Positions 46,065-54,274 of a DNA stretch of 64,000 bases are shown here, piece after piece; the first letter of the stretch is position 1, and each line of letters begins with the position of its first letter. A program made the translations under genes and the position numbers. This stretch comes from SSF53 sp036170535 (GTDB lineage Bacteria > Spirochaetota > Leptospiria > Leptospirales > Leptonemataceae): NCBI GenBank assembly GCA_036170535.1, contig JAVHPJ010000183.1:32102-96101 (forward strand), given 5' to 3'. Below the pieces are notes generated by a model, which saw only the letters and a program-made list of their open reading frames with translations, was not told where the DNA came from and did not search any database.

Positions 46065-48083
46065 TCAGCGCGGCGCGCTTGCGTCCGCCAGGGAGTATTC
46101 CAGAAGGCACATACGCCCGCCGGGATGCCGGACTTCCCGCAAAGGCTCGCCCAGGTGCACGCCGACCGCGGCCGCCCGGGTCCGGATCAGTGCGCGACCC
46201 GGCTCATCGAGACAGGTTGGCGTGATCGCGAGCAGCCGCTCGAACTCGCTCCAGCTCTTCCAGACGTGGCGATTGTCATTGCGGACAGCGCCGCCGGCGC
46301 CGATCGCACGCATGCGCAACAAGAGATCCAGCTCGGTCGTCTGTTCACGCTGGCGCAGCTCAAAGGGCGCCGAATTCATCGCATTAATGAGGAGCGTGCG
46401 CCGTTCGGCCGCGAGCTCGGCGGCGGCCCAGCGCGCAGGCTCGAAAAATTCCGGTTCGCGTCCCGTGAAACAAAACTCGCGCTCGCGAAAATCCGCGTAG
46501 CCGCCGCTGAAAATTCCGCCCGGCCGCCAGGCCGAATACGCTGCCAGCGCCAAACAGACCAGGCCGACCAGACTCGCCGCGGGCCCGCCCGGTCGCAGGT
46601 ACGCGGCAAGGCGCGCAAGGCGGGCCGACGGCGACGCCAACGACGCGAGGGCCGCAAATACGGCCAGGCCGGAAAACAAGCCCAGGGCCGGCAACATGTG
46701 GTAGATGTGCCGGTCCTGCTTATTGGGCGAGAACAGCTCCTGGGCGAAAAACTGAAGCCACACGATCGCCAGAGCAAAAAACGCCGGCGAACGAAATACG
46801 CCCAGGCGCGATTCGATAAAGCGAAACGCCGGTTCGAGCATTTGCACCACGCGCGCGCCCGACCTGGCCGCTGCGGGCGCCGGCGAGCCAGGGGCGGCCA
46901 GGGCCAGCGCGACCAGCGCGACCAGCGCCGCTCCGCCGGCGGCCAGCAAACCCGCAAACAGCGCCGGCGGCACGAACACATGTTGAAACAGAGTTTCAAA
47001 AAATGTCTTACGAAACAGCAAACTCACGTCCATGCCGGCCGGCGGCAGCCAGAACTGCCCGCCGATGATGCTGGAAAACCGATCCGGATGCGAAAGAATC
47101 CAGGCGCAGGCCGGTAGAATGCCGCAAAGGTAGATGTAGCGCAGGGACGCCGGCGCGGCGGACAGGGCCAGGGCGCGGCGGCGGAAGGCGAACACGGCGA
47201 GATCGGCGAAGATCACGACGGAAAAAAACCAGATCCCGTATTTCACCGACTTTGAGTTGAGACCGGCGTAGCCCAGCTTGCCGGCCACGAGTATGGCGAC
47301 AAAGGCCGCTGCGACGATGGCGAGCGCCGCGCGTCGCCAACCGCGGTAGTGTTGATCCAGCAATGTCGTCGCTAAACGCGCCAGTCCGCGCGGGTCGCGC
47401 AGCGCCTCGTAGGCGGCCAGCGCCAGAAACAGCATGATTACATAGGGATACTTTGTAAAAGTCAGGCCCAGCAGACTCAGCAACAATCCGTAAAAAACCG
47501 TCCGCGACACGCTCCGATCGCTCTCGTCGCCGGAGGGCGGACGCTCCACGTAACATTCGCGCAGCAGCTCCGCGAGAAAGTAGATCGACCACAGGAGAAA
47601 GAACATGCCCTGGGTTTCGAGCATGGACGCGTTCGCATAAGCGGCAAACTCCCGCGAGTGTACGAGCAGCGCGGCGACAAGCGCAAACAAGCCCGCCCCG
47701 CCAATCCATGAACCCGATAGACGGACCGCGATAAAGGCGAGCGAAGGAAACAGTAGCGCGTAAAAAATCAGCGACACCGACGCATCCAGAACTGCGTCCG
47801 GTTGAAAAAACAAAAACAGCGTCAGCGCGAGCGTCGGACGCAGCGGCGGCCAGGTGTCGCCCGTAAAAAAGGAAGCGACAAAGCGCCGATACTTGCCGTC
47901 GCGCAGATCCTGATAACGATCCAGCGCCTCGGTCATCCGGATGTTGCCGTCCGGCTGCAGGACGTCGCGCGAGGTGCAATATTCGAGAAAGGTTGCGCGG
48001 CTCTCTGCCAGCGCCAGGCCCGCGCTCCAGAGGGCTGCGCTGGTAATCAAAAGACCGGCGGCGATCTCGAGTGCGCGCTTCAT
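46065..48083 (-). CDS. Polytopic GT-C-like membrane protein
   Basis: A 672-residue protein with about twelve membrane segments and a C-terminal soluble tail of about 130 residues. The N-terminal loop after the first segment (EYCTSRDVLQPDGNIRMTEALD) and the NKQDRHIYHMLPALGLFSG segment resemble the catalytic-loop and R/H-Y-xx-P-A regions of GT39-type glycosyltransferases that use polyprenyl-phosphate sugars. This family call is moderate. It is four bases downstream of a GT2-GtrA gene that would make or flip such a donor, so the two probably act in one pathway. Confidence 0.75.
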   Translation of the reverse strand: MKRALEIAAGLLITSAALWSAGLALAESRATFLEYCTSRDVLQPDGNIRMTEALDRYQDLRDGKYRRFVASFFTGDTWPPLRPTLALTLFLFFQPDAVLDASVSLIFYALLFPSLAFIAVRLSGSWIGGAGLFALVAALLVHSREFAAYANASMLETQGMFFLLWSIYFLAELLRECYVERPPSGDESDRSVSRTVFYGLLLSLLGLTFTKYPYVIMLFLALAAYEALRDPRGLARLATTLLDQHYRGWRRAALAIVAAAFVAILVAGKLGYAGLNSKSVKYGIWFFSVVIFADLAVFAFRRRALALSAAPASLRYIYLCGILPACAWILSHPDRFSSIIGGQFWLPPAGMDVSLLFRKTFFETLFQHVFVPPALFAGLLAAGGAALVALVALALAAPGSPAPAAARSGARVVQMLEPAFRFIESRLGVFRSPAFFALAIVWLQFFAQELFSPNKQDRHIYHMLPALGLFSGLAVFAALASLASPSARLARLAAYLRPGGPAASLVGLVCLALAAYSAWRPGGIFSGGYADFREREFCFTGREPEFFEPARWAAAELAAERRTLLINAMNSAPFELRQREQTTELDLLLRMRAIGAGGAVRNDNRHVWKSWSEFERLLAITPTCLDEPGRALIRTRAAAVGVHLGEPLREVRHPGGRMCLLEYSLADASAPR

Positions 48084-48087
48084 AGGG

Positions 48088-49236
48088 CTAACGCCGGCCC
48101 CAGGTGAAACTGATGTTCAGATAATAGTTGCTGACCATCGCGACAATCGTCGCCAGACCGATATTCAAGGTCTGCCGCCACTCTTCCGCAAGGAATCCGC
48201 CGGGGAATCCGTTGATATGCAATAATTGAAAAACAGCCGTATGCACGAGCAATCCGAACAGGCTAATATACTCGAACATCAGAAAGGCTTTGAGGTTGCC
48301 CCAACCGCGGTGCCGCTTTTCCCAGAAGGTAATCCAGTTGTTCAGCACATAGTTGCTTATTATGGCGAGTTGATAGCCGAACGGCGCAGCGAGATAGATC
48401 GGATCGAGACGCGGTGAAAGTCCGGTGACGACGTGCGGCAGCCCGGCCGCCTCGCCCAGGCGAAAGCCCAGCAAATTCACCAGCACGCCGGAGAGTCCCA
48501 CGAGACCGTACAGTATGAAGCTCGGCGGCATAATCTTGCCGAAGCGCAAATCATACAGGGCGACGAAAAAATTGCGCACAACCGAAGGACTCAGCTTGGT
48601 TTCGCCGTGGAGGCGATTACGAAAACTGTAGCCGATCTCTTTGATTTTGAGGTTGCGCGCGCGACCCACGAATTCCAGGAGAATCTTGAACCCGCGCGGA
48701 TTGATTTCGTCGGCGGTGTCGTGGTAAACTTCGCGCGAAATTACGAAATAGCCGCTCATGGGATCGCTGATGCGAATTGGCAGCATGATACGCGCCGCAA
48801 GCGCCGCCGCGCGACTCATCAGCAGCCGCGATTTGGACCACTCGCCGTAGTCGCCGCCTTCCGCCGCGCGCGAGCCGATGGCGGCATCGTAGTTTTCGGC
48901 GAGGATTGCGCGCGCGAGGTCCGGCAGGATGGATTCGTCGTGCTGCAGGTCGGCGTCCATCACCGCCAGCGCCCGGCCGCGCGCAGCGGACATGCCGGTC
49001 AAAACGGCGCTGGACAGCCCCCGCTCCTCAAAGCGACGAATGACCTGCACCCGTTCATCTTCGAGAGCCATGCGTTCCACGACTTCCCAGGTGCGATCGG
49101 GACTGTTGTCGTCGACGACAATAAGCTCGTAGCTCAACCCGGCGAGCGCCGTTTTCAGACGTTCGAGCAGAATCGAAATATTCTTCGATTCGTTATAGGT
49201 TGGAATAATGACGGAAAGGGAAGGCGAAGCGGACAT
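48088..49236 (-). CDS. GT2 (DPM1/ArnC-like) fused to GtrA-like membrane domain
   Basis: A 382-residue fusion. Residues 1-240 are a polyprenyl-phosphate sugar transferase: LSVIIPTYNESKN at the start, LIVVDDNSPDRTWE, ALAVMDADLQHDE with the metal-binding DAD, and GSRAAEGG. Residues 245-382 are four membrane segments of the GtrA type (PPSFILYGLVGLSGVLVNLL near the start of this part). Such fusions charge a lipid carrier and move the sugar across the membrane. The start lies at the foot of a 14-bp hairpin, so translation could be controlled. The GT-C-like gene follows after four bases. Confidence 0.92.
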   Translation of the reverse strand: MSASPSLSVIIPTYNESKNISILLERLKTALAGLSYELIVVDDNSPDRTWEVVERMALEDERVQVIRRFEERGLSSAVLTGMSAARGRALAVMDADLQHDESILPDLARAILAENYDAAIGSRAAEGGDYGEWSKSRLLMSRAAALAARIMLPIRISDPMSGYFVISREVYHDTADEINPRGFKILLEFVGRARNLKIKEIGYSFRNRLHGETKLSPSVVRNFFVALYDLRFGKIMPPSFILYGLVGLSGVLVNLLGFRLGEAAGLPHVVTGLSPRLDPIYLAAPFGYQLAIISNYVLNNWITFWEKRHRGWGNLKAFLMFEYISLFGLLVHTAVFQLLHINGFPGGFLAEEWRQTLNIGLATIVAMVSNYYLNISFTWGRR

Positions 49237-49272
49237 GGCCAGCTCTCAGGCATATGAGGCCTGAGGCTGGCC
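49237..49272 (-). promoter_or_regulatory. 14-bp hairpin burying the GT2-GtrA ribosome binding site
   Basis: On the leftward strand, GGCCAGC + CTCAGGC pairs with GCCTGAG + GCTGGCC, one unpaired base, loop of seven. The right arm ends directly at the start codon of the GT2-GtrA gene and contains GAGAG, the only Shine-Dalgarno-like sequence. When folded, the RNA would block initiation. Confidence 0.55.
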
Positions 49273-49313
49273 GGAGCAAGTCTTTTTCCGTTAGCGGGCC
49301 GCCAGCGAGCGAC

Positions 49314-50531
49314 TCAGCGACACTCGCGCTGGCGCATTGTGGTCACGTAGTTCACCAACTCGCCAAAGGAACTGCGGAAGCGGGCGGTATTGTTCAGCTT
49401 ATAGGCCACCGCCACGCGTTCCACCAGATTGTTAAATTGGTCGTCCGGTCCGCCGACCTGCTGCAGAGCCTGAACCACGGGGCGATAGCGTTCGCGCTGT
49501 TGCGCATTTTGCAAATTCGCCTGGCCAATATTCGACTGGAGCTGGCGCAGTCGGGTCAAAAACGCCGTGATGTCGTCGCAGTTGATCCCGCCGGGCGCGT
49601 CGCCCGGTTCCTCCGGCTCGTCCGGAGTTACATCGACCACATCGCCGGGAGGCTCGGGCGGATCCGTGTCGCCCGGCGGTTGGGGCGCGTCTTCGTCCGG
49701 AATTTCGATATTCGTGTCGGGCGTAGAGCCCTGGGCGACGAGTTCGTACTGCGGATTCTGGGTCGGCTGCTGCGAGCTGCCGGTGCGAATGGGGCGCGCA
49801 GAATCCTTCATGATGCGATCCCATTCCGGGTTTGCGGCCGCAACGGCGCGCCGAAATACGCGCAGGAATTGCAGCGTGTACGAACCGCCCTCGCCTTCCG
49901 CCATGGAATATTCGCCCGCCTTGGAGGAAGAAGCGTAGATCCGTCCGCGAAATTGAAGAAACAATTTGCGCCAGGCCGCCTGGCTCGGTTCTTCCAGCGC
50001 GCGCAGATTCATCCCGAATGAACGAGTGGCGGAATCGGTATAGCTGTTGCAGGAGTCTGTAATCGCAAGGATCATCCGCGGATTTTTGCGCTCAATGATC
50101 TTCAAGAGTTCCGCAAAATCTACGCCGCGGCTGCCCGGGATGTACAACATAGGCCACTTGGTCGGCGTGGCGCGCGTGCGAAAGCCGTGACCCGAGTAGT
50201 AGAAGAGCACGGCGTCCTGAGGCCCGGGCGTAATCCCATTCACCAGACGCCGCAGGTTAGCTTCGTTTAATTGCGGGCCGTTCAACGTTTTCAGATTCAG
50301 ACGCATGCCGGTGTTCGATGCAATTTCGCGCGAGAACGCAACCATCGAGTCCATATCCTTTTGCACGGAGGCGCCAATGCTGCGATCATTCGAGTCGACG
50401 ACCACGACCGAATGCAGCGTCTGCGCGGCCAGTCCCGCCGCGGGCAGAACCCAGGCGAAAGCGGCGAGGACAATCAGCGACGCCAGTCCGGCGCGACTGA
50501 AGCGGGGGGAAAACTTCAGAGTATGGTTCAT
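49314..50531 (-). CDS. Secreted caspase-like (peptidase C14) protein
   Basis: A 405-residue protein with a signal peptide (about residues 15-35). The caspase fold covers about 38-240: VVVVDSNDRSIG at the start, catalytic His in FYYSGHGFRTRA near residue 115, and catalytic Cys in LAITDSCNSYTD near 160, the classical SGHG/DSC pair. From about 270 to 315 is a Pro/Asp/Glu-rich linker, then a helical C-terminal domain (about 315-405) without known family. The gene start overlaps the stop of an upstream lipoprotein gene by four bases (ATGA), so the two are coupled. Export of a caspase homologue is unusual but known for orthocaspase-like bacterial proteins. Substrates unknown. Confidence 0.85.
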   Translation of the reverse strand: MNHTLKFSPRFSRAGLASLIVLAAFAWVLPAAGLAAQTLHSVVVVDSNDRSIGASVQKDMDSMVAFSREIASNTGMRLNLKTLNGPQLNEANLRRLVNGITPGPQDAVLFYYSGHGFRTRATPTKWPMLYIPGSRGVDFAELLKIIERKNPRMILAITDSCNSYTDSATRSFGMNLRALEEPSQAAWRKLFLQFRGRIYASSSKAGEYSMAEGEGGSYTLQFLRVFRRAVAAANPEWDRIMKDSARPIRTGSSQQPTQNPQYELVAQGSTPDTNIEIPDEDAPQPPGDTDPPEPPGDVVDVTPDEPEEPGDAPGGINCDDITAFLTRLRQLQSNIGQANLQNAQQRERYRPVVQALQQVGGPDDQFNNLVERVAVAYKLNNTARFRSSFGELVNYVTTMRQRECR

Positions 50532-51079
50532 TGTCCGGCCTCCAGACCGCGAATGATTTCATCATCGGGGAACAGCTGTTGCGCCAGCGTTACCAGAGGG
50601 CGGCGCGCGTTGTCAAAGTCTTCGATGGAACCTTTGTCGCCGCGTCCATAGCTGAGCTCGTAGCAATAGAAGCAGAGCAAGACGTGCGCGCTGTCTTCCC
50701 CTTTGCGGAAAACGAGTCCCAGGCGCGGAACAAAGGGACACTTCTTAACCGAGTTAAAGTTATACGTATTCTCATCGAAAATTCGACTGATGAGAAGCTC
50801 GGCCTGGGCGGCGGTGAGCGGCGTCCCGCGGCGCAAAACCGGATATCCTTCGATCGTTTCGCCGCTTTCCGCCAGCTCTGGACCGACGACATACGAATCG
50901 ATGCGATCCGGGGCGGCGTAAATGCGCCAGTGCGAACCGAGGAGTTTTTTTATGCGCAGATCCGCTTCGCCGGCGAAAGGACGCAGGGTTTCGGAGGGCG
51001 GCAAAGTTTCGCCGCCCCAACAACCCGCCGCCAGCGCAAGCCACGCAATCGCGAAGCCGAAAACAGTAAGGCGTTTCAT
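50528..51079 (-). CDS. Hypothetical lipoprotein coupled to caspase-like gene
   Basis: A 183-residue protein with a clean lipoprotein signal (MKRLTVFGFAIAWLALAAGC). The mature part has no recognisable domain; it contains KKCPFVPRLGLVF and a CFYCYEL motif, so three Cys in addition to the lipidated one, and the mid-part (PLTAAQAELLISRIFDENTY) looks like a helical ligand-binding or inhibitor fold. Its stop overlaps the start of the caspase-like gene by four bases. By position, it may anchor, regulate or be cut by the caspase-like protein. Confidence 0.8.
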   Translation of the reverse strand: MKRLTVFGFAIAWLALAAGCWGGETLPPSETLRPFAGEADLRIKKLLGSHWRIYAAPDRIDSYVVGPELAESGETIEGYPVLRRGTPLTAAQAELLISRIFDENTYNFNSVKKCPFVPRLGLVFRKGEDSAHVLLCFYCYELSYGRGDKGSIEDFDNARRPLVTLAQQLFPDDEIIRGLEAGQ

Positions 51080-51161
51080 GGGAACGTTAGACTGCGTACG
51101 CGCGGAAAAGGGTCAAACCTTTTCGAGCGGGCGCCCGCGAGGAAAACGTTAACCCGACGTT

Positions 51162-51584
51162 TCAGAGCCAGCCAGTACGCGTCAGAATCGCCCAGCTCAT
51201 CGCAACGACAGCCATGTACTGAATCGTCAGAAAGGTCGCCCGCACAATGACCGCGGGCGAGCTCCCCGACAGGACGTGAATCGTCGATTGGCCCACGCGC
51301 GCTAACAGAAGGACCAGAGCCAGGGTTCCAAACCAATCATCCGCGGCGCCCGCCACGTAACCGACCAGAATCACCGCCGCGACCATGGGCAGATTTTCGG
51401 CTGCGTTGGCGTGTGCGCGATTCAGTCGCCAGTAGGGATCGCTGCCATGCTGCATGCCGGAAGGAAATTCATTGGCGCGTTTCTTGCCGCGCACGACTTC
51501 CAGGGTGCGCCAGCTGACGATCGCAGCGCCGAGCGCCAGAAACCAGAGCGCAAATCCAAGCAGAGCCAGCAGGGAAACGTGCAT
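51162..51584 (-). CDS. MAPEG family membrane protein
   Basis: A 140-residue protein with four hydrophobic segments. RTLEVVRGKKRANEFPSG is followed by RLNRAHANAAENLPMV near residue 55, the conserved RxxRxHxNxxEN(L) motif of MAPEG proteins (membrane-associated proteins in eicosanoid and glutathione metabolism). Bacterial members are usually uncharacterised. Its start lies one base past the stop of the methyltransferase gene, with GAGG in the end of that gene as ribosome binding site; the two form an operon. Confidence 0.88.
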   Translation of the reverse strand: MHVSLLALLGFALWFLALGAAIVSWRTLEVVRGKKRANEFPSGMQHGSDPYWRLNRAHANAAENLPMVAAVILVGYVAGAADDWFGTLALVLLLARVGQSTIHVLSGSSPAVIVRATFLTIQYMAVVAMSWAILTRTGWL

Positions 51585-51585
51585 A

Positions 51586-52437
51586 TTAAACCTCTTTCTG
51601 AAACAGATAGATCATGTAGCGTTTGTATTCGGAGAAGAGCGCTGCGCCCTGCTTTTCGTATTTGCTTTTTATGGCGCGAATTTTTCCGCCGAAAATCCAG
51701 CCGAGGAGCCGGTGGAGCCGGGGCGCGGCCCGCCGGACGATCTCAAAGATCCCTTCGACCACCGGAAAGATCTTATTGGAAATGAAATCCTGATAGATGT
51801 CCATCGTGGGCGCAACGCGCTCCGTGATGTCCTGTTCTTTGACCAGGCGGAAGCCATTTTCGCGCGCCGCAGCCAGATATTGTTCGAGCATGTGACCGGA
51901 GCGGCTGGGGTTGCGCGCATCCGCCGGCTTAATCCGGAAGAAGTCCGCGACCAGCAGATGTCCGCCGGGACGCAAAAAGCGGCGATGATTGGCAAAGCCC
52001 TCGGCGATATTCACATACTGACAGGACTCGCTCATCAGAATGAGATCCATCGACAGCTCGCCGACTTCGTCGGTCACGTTTTCATAAAGATCCGTTATCG
52101 TTCGCGCCTTGCCGCCCGTGTTTTCCCGGGTGCGCTCGATCAGGTAGGGATCCGGCGCCAGGCAGACCAGCTCCAGCTTGCGTTTCACGAGCTCGCGCGC
52201 CACGCCGCCGGTCCCGCAGCCGACGTCAAAGACGCGCTTCAGGCCTTTTTTTGGAAGAAAGCTGAGCAGATTCTGGACATAAGCCCCCTGAGCGCGGGGC
52301 AGATTCTCCCGGGTGGCGGGCAACTTACGATCAAAGTAGCCGTAGTGCAGGTGCTCCACGCCAAAGAGCTGGTGGGCCAGCTTCAGGGCGATGTCGTTAT
52401 AATAGTTGGCCTTGTGGCGATGGGGTTTGGCTTTCAT
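51586..52437 (-). CDS. SAM-dependent methyltransferase
   Basis: About 283 residues from the ATG at 52437 (an ATG at 52461 is the alternative; neither has a well-spaced ribosome binding site). The SAM-binding motif I VFDVGCGTGGVARELV is near residue 70, followed by LVCLAPDPYLIER and FLRPGGHLLVADFF, the post-I and motif III elements of class I methyltransferases. The N-terminus HLHYGYFD and the C-terminal basic helix (KSKYEKQGAALFSEYKRYM) resemble the small-molecule/lipid methyltransferases of the CFA/UbiE-like group. Substrate unknown. The gene is divergent from an unknown gene across a spacer with a G12 tract. Confidence 0.85.
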   Translation of the reverse strand: MKAKPHRHKANYYNDIALKLAHQLFGVEHLHYGYFDRKLPATRENLPRAQGAYVQNLLSFLPKKGLKRVFDVGCGTGGVARELVKRKLELVCLAPDPYLIERTRENTGGKARTITDLYENVTDEVGELSMDLILMSESCQYVNIAEGFANHRRFLRPGGHLLVADFFRIKPADARNPSRSGHMLEQYLAAARENGFRLVKEQDITERVAPTMDIYQDFISNKIFPVVEGIFEIVRRAAPRLHRLLGWIFGGKIRAIKSKYEKQGAALFSEYKRYMIYLFQKEV

Positions 52438-52591
52438 TCCTTCATTTACCGGTCCGACCATGGGCGAGCCGGAGCGCCCCGGGTAAAGTCCTTTCAGAAG
52501 CGCACATACTGATGAAAAGGAGTTGCTAGGCCGAAAGTAGTAGGTGAAACTACACCAGTTTCCCGAGGGGTCCGCTCTGCACGCCATGGCT

Positions 52592-52603
52592 GGGGGGGGG
52601 GGG
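52592..52603. repeat. Homopolymeric G12 tract in a divergent spacer
   Basis: Twelve consecutive G residues lie between the methyltransferase gene (leftward) and the 529-residue unknown gene (rightward). No other G or C run of this length was noticed in the window. Such tracts are prone to slippage. Confidence 0.9.
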
Positions 52604-52653
52604 CCCGGGAACCCGGTACTGTTCGCGACTGCCTGCGGGATGAGGTATCAATC

Positions 52654-54243
52654 GTGCCTGATGCTATACGAAGCGCCAGTGAGACGCCCGAGTTCGAAGG
52701 GCTCCACGCTCTGGAAACGCGCTTAAAATTGCCCGGACTGGAGGCCCTGTATCGCCTGATTTGTTTGCGCACCCGGGACTTCCATCGTACGAGCGAATTG
52801 CCGGCGGCGCCCGAGCTGGGCCGCCTCATTTCACAAAACGAGGCCGGCGCCCGCAAACGCTTGCGGGAGCTGACCGGACGCGGGGAGAACCAAACGCCGT
52901 ACATCGGCTGTTTGCCGGCGCTGCGTTTCCACGAAGACCGCCACGCTCTGGAACGGCGCAGCGTCTATTTTGGCTTTCCCGGCCCGGAAATGGAGGCCGG
53001 CGTTGCGAGTCTTGCGCGCGATTACGCCAATACGAACGCGGCCGCGCTGCGAGCCTGGCTGCCCTTTCGTCCCCAACTCCAGGGCGAAGCGCTCTACAGC
53101 AGCCTTGCCGCGCAGTATCGTAAAAGCGAACTGCTCAAATCCACGGCCGGTTGGGAACTACGCCGCTGGCTCAGCGTGGAGGCCGACGCAAGCCCGGAAG
53201 AAGCCCGCGACACCTTCCGGCTCTTCGGCCGGCCGGCGCTTCAGAAACTCGCCGAGGCCCGCTTTCTTATCGCCCTCGAGCAGCCCCAACCGGACGGCAA
53301 AGGCCTGACCTTAATTTACTGGAACGATCCGGCCGAACTCGGCGCGCGCTACGGCGCGCTCGTGCGGGTGCTGTCGGAAATAGCGCTCGAAGGTTCGCCC
53401 GGGTCCGACGCCGCACCGGCGGCGCTCATCGCCGAGGCGCTTCTGCGCGCTGACACTCCGGCCCTGCAGGGCCTGGTGGCCGAGCTACGCGCCCTGGAAC
53501 GAGCGCTGCACGCCGCCCGGCCCCTGCGGCGCCCGGCCTCCGGCGACGCGCGCGTGAAGGGCGTTCTGGAACGACTGGCGCGCGAAACGCGGCCCGTGCC
53601 GCTTTCCGCCCTGCCCGGCGCCGACGAAACGCTCGCGGCGGAACTCGCTCGTCATCCGATGTTGCTGAGCGCGCGCTTGCAGATCCGCGATCGTGAGCAA
53701 TTGTATCTGCTGCATGCGGACCGCGCGTCGCTTGCGCTCCAGAACGCCAAAAAACATCTCAAAAAAACCGGCGATAGCGCGCAACTTGAGCTGCTCGTGC
53801 GCATGGGCGTGCAGCGCGTCCTGGAAAGCGGCGAACGCGACGAACTGCTGCGTCTGGTCCAGGCTCGCAAAGGCGAACGCCGCGGGTTTTTGTCCGCAAT
53901 CCGGGAAGCGCTGGTCGGCGAAGAAGGCGGCGCGACGCAAAAAAAGATGCAGCCCCAGGTTGAGCGCCGCCGGACTGCGGACGAGACGCCGCTCGAAGCG
54001 ACGCCCGGGCGCATGGAAGCGGTGGAACGCGCCGGCGCGGCGGCAGGCGCGCTGGACGGACCCGCCGGACACCCGCCCCGGCCTGATCGGGACCCGGCCG
54101 CCGCGGATCTTGTGCTGCATCGAAACGGGGTAAGCAAGGCCGACCGCGAATTACTCGCCGACCGAATGCGAGCCCAGCGCGATCAGCGGGAACGCGAACG
54201 CAAAGCAATGGCCGACGAGCTGGCTCGCACCCTGCGGCGCTGA
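52654..54243 (+). CDS. Protein of unknown function (529 residues)
   Basis: A soluble, largely helical 529-residue protein without signal peptide, membrane segment or recognised motif. It starts at a GTG with GAGG eight bases upstream. Residues 1-420 are Leu/Ala/Arg/Glu-rich, with occasional Trp (GWELRRWLSVEAD, LIYWNDP). Residues 430-490 are Pro/Gly/Ala-rich and probably disordered. The last ~45 residues (SKADRELLADRMRAQRDQRE) form a charged helix, likely a coiled coil. The G12 tract lies about 50 bases before the start, so expression may be variable. I do not recognise the family. Confidence 0.75.
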   Translation: MPDAIRSASETPEFEGLHALETRLKLPGLEALYRLICLRTRDFHRTSELPAAPELGRLISQNEAGARKRLRELTGRGENQTPYIGCLPALRFHEDRHALERRSVYFGFPGPEMEAGVASLARDYANTNAAALRAWLPFRPQLQGEALYSSLAAQYRKSELLKSTAGWELRRWLSVEADASPEEARDTFRLFGRPALQKLAEARFLIALEQPQPDGKGLTLIYWNDPAELGARYGALVRVLSEIALEGSPGSDAAPAALIAEALLRADTPALQGLVAELRALERALHAARPLRRPASGDARVKGVLERLARETRPVPLSALPGADETLAAELARHPMLLSARLQIRDREQLYLLHADRASLALQNAKKHLKKTGDSAQLELLVRMGVQRVLESGERDELLRLVQARKGERRGFLSAIREALVGEEGGATQKKMQPQVERRRTADETPLEATPGRMEAVERAGAAAGALDGPAGHPPRPDRDPAAADLVLHRNGVSKADRELLADRMRAQRDQRERERKAMADELARTLRR

Positions 54244-54274
54244 AAGGCGCTACAGGGCGCTGAGTGGCGCGCGC

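Noticed and set aside
51080..51161. Palindrome GCGGGCGCCCGC as a terminator of the methyltransferase/MAPEG operon
   Set aside because: It has no proper loop and the T-run is on the wrong side for a classical terminator; left uncalled.
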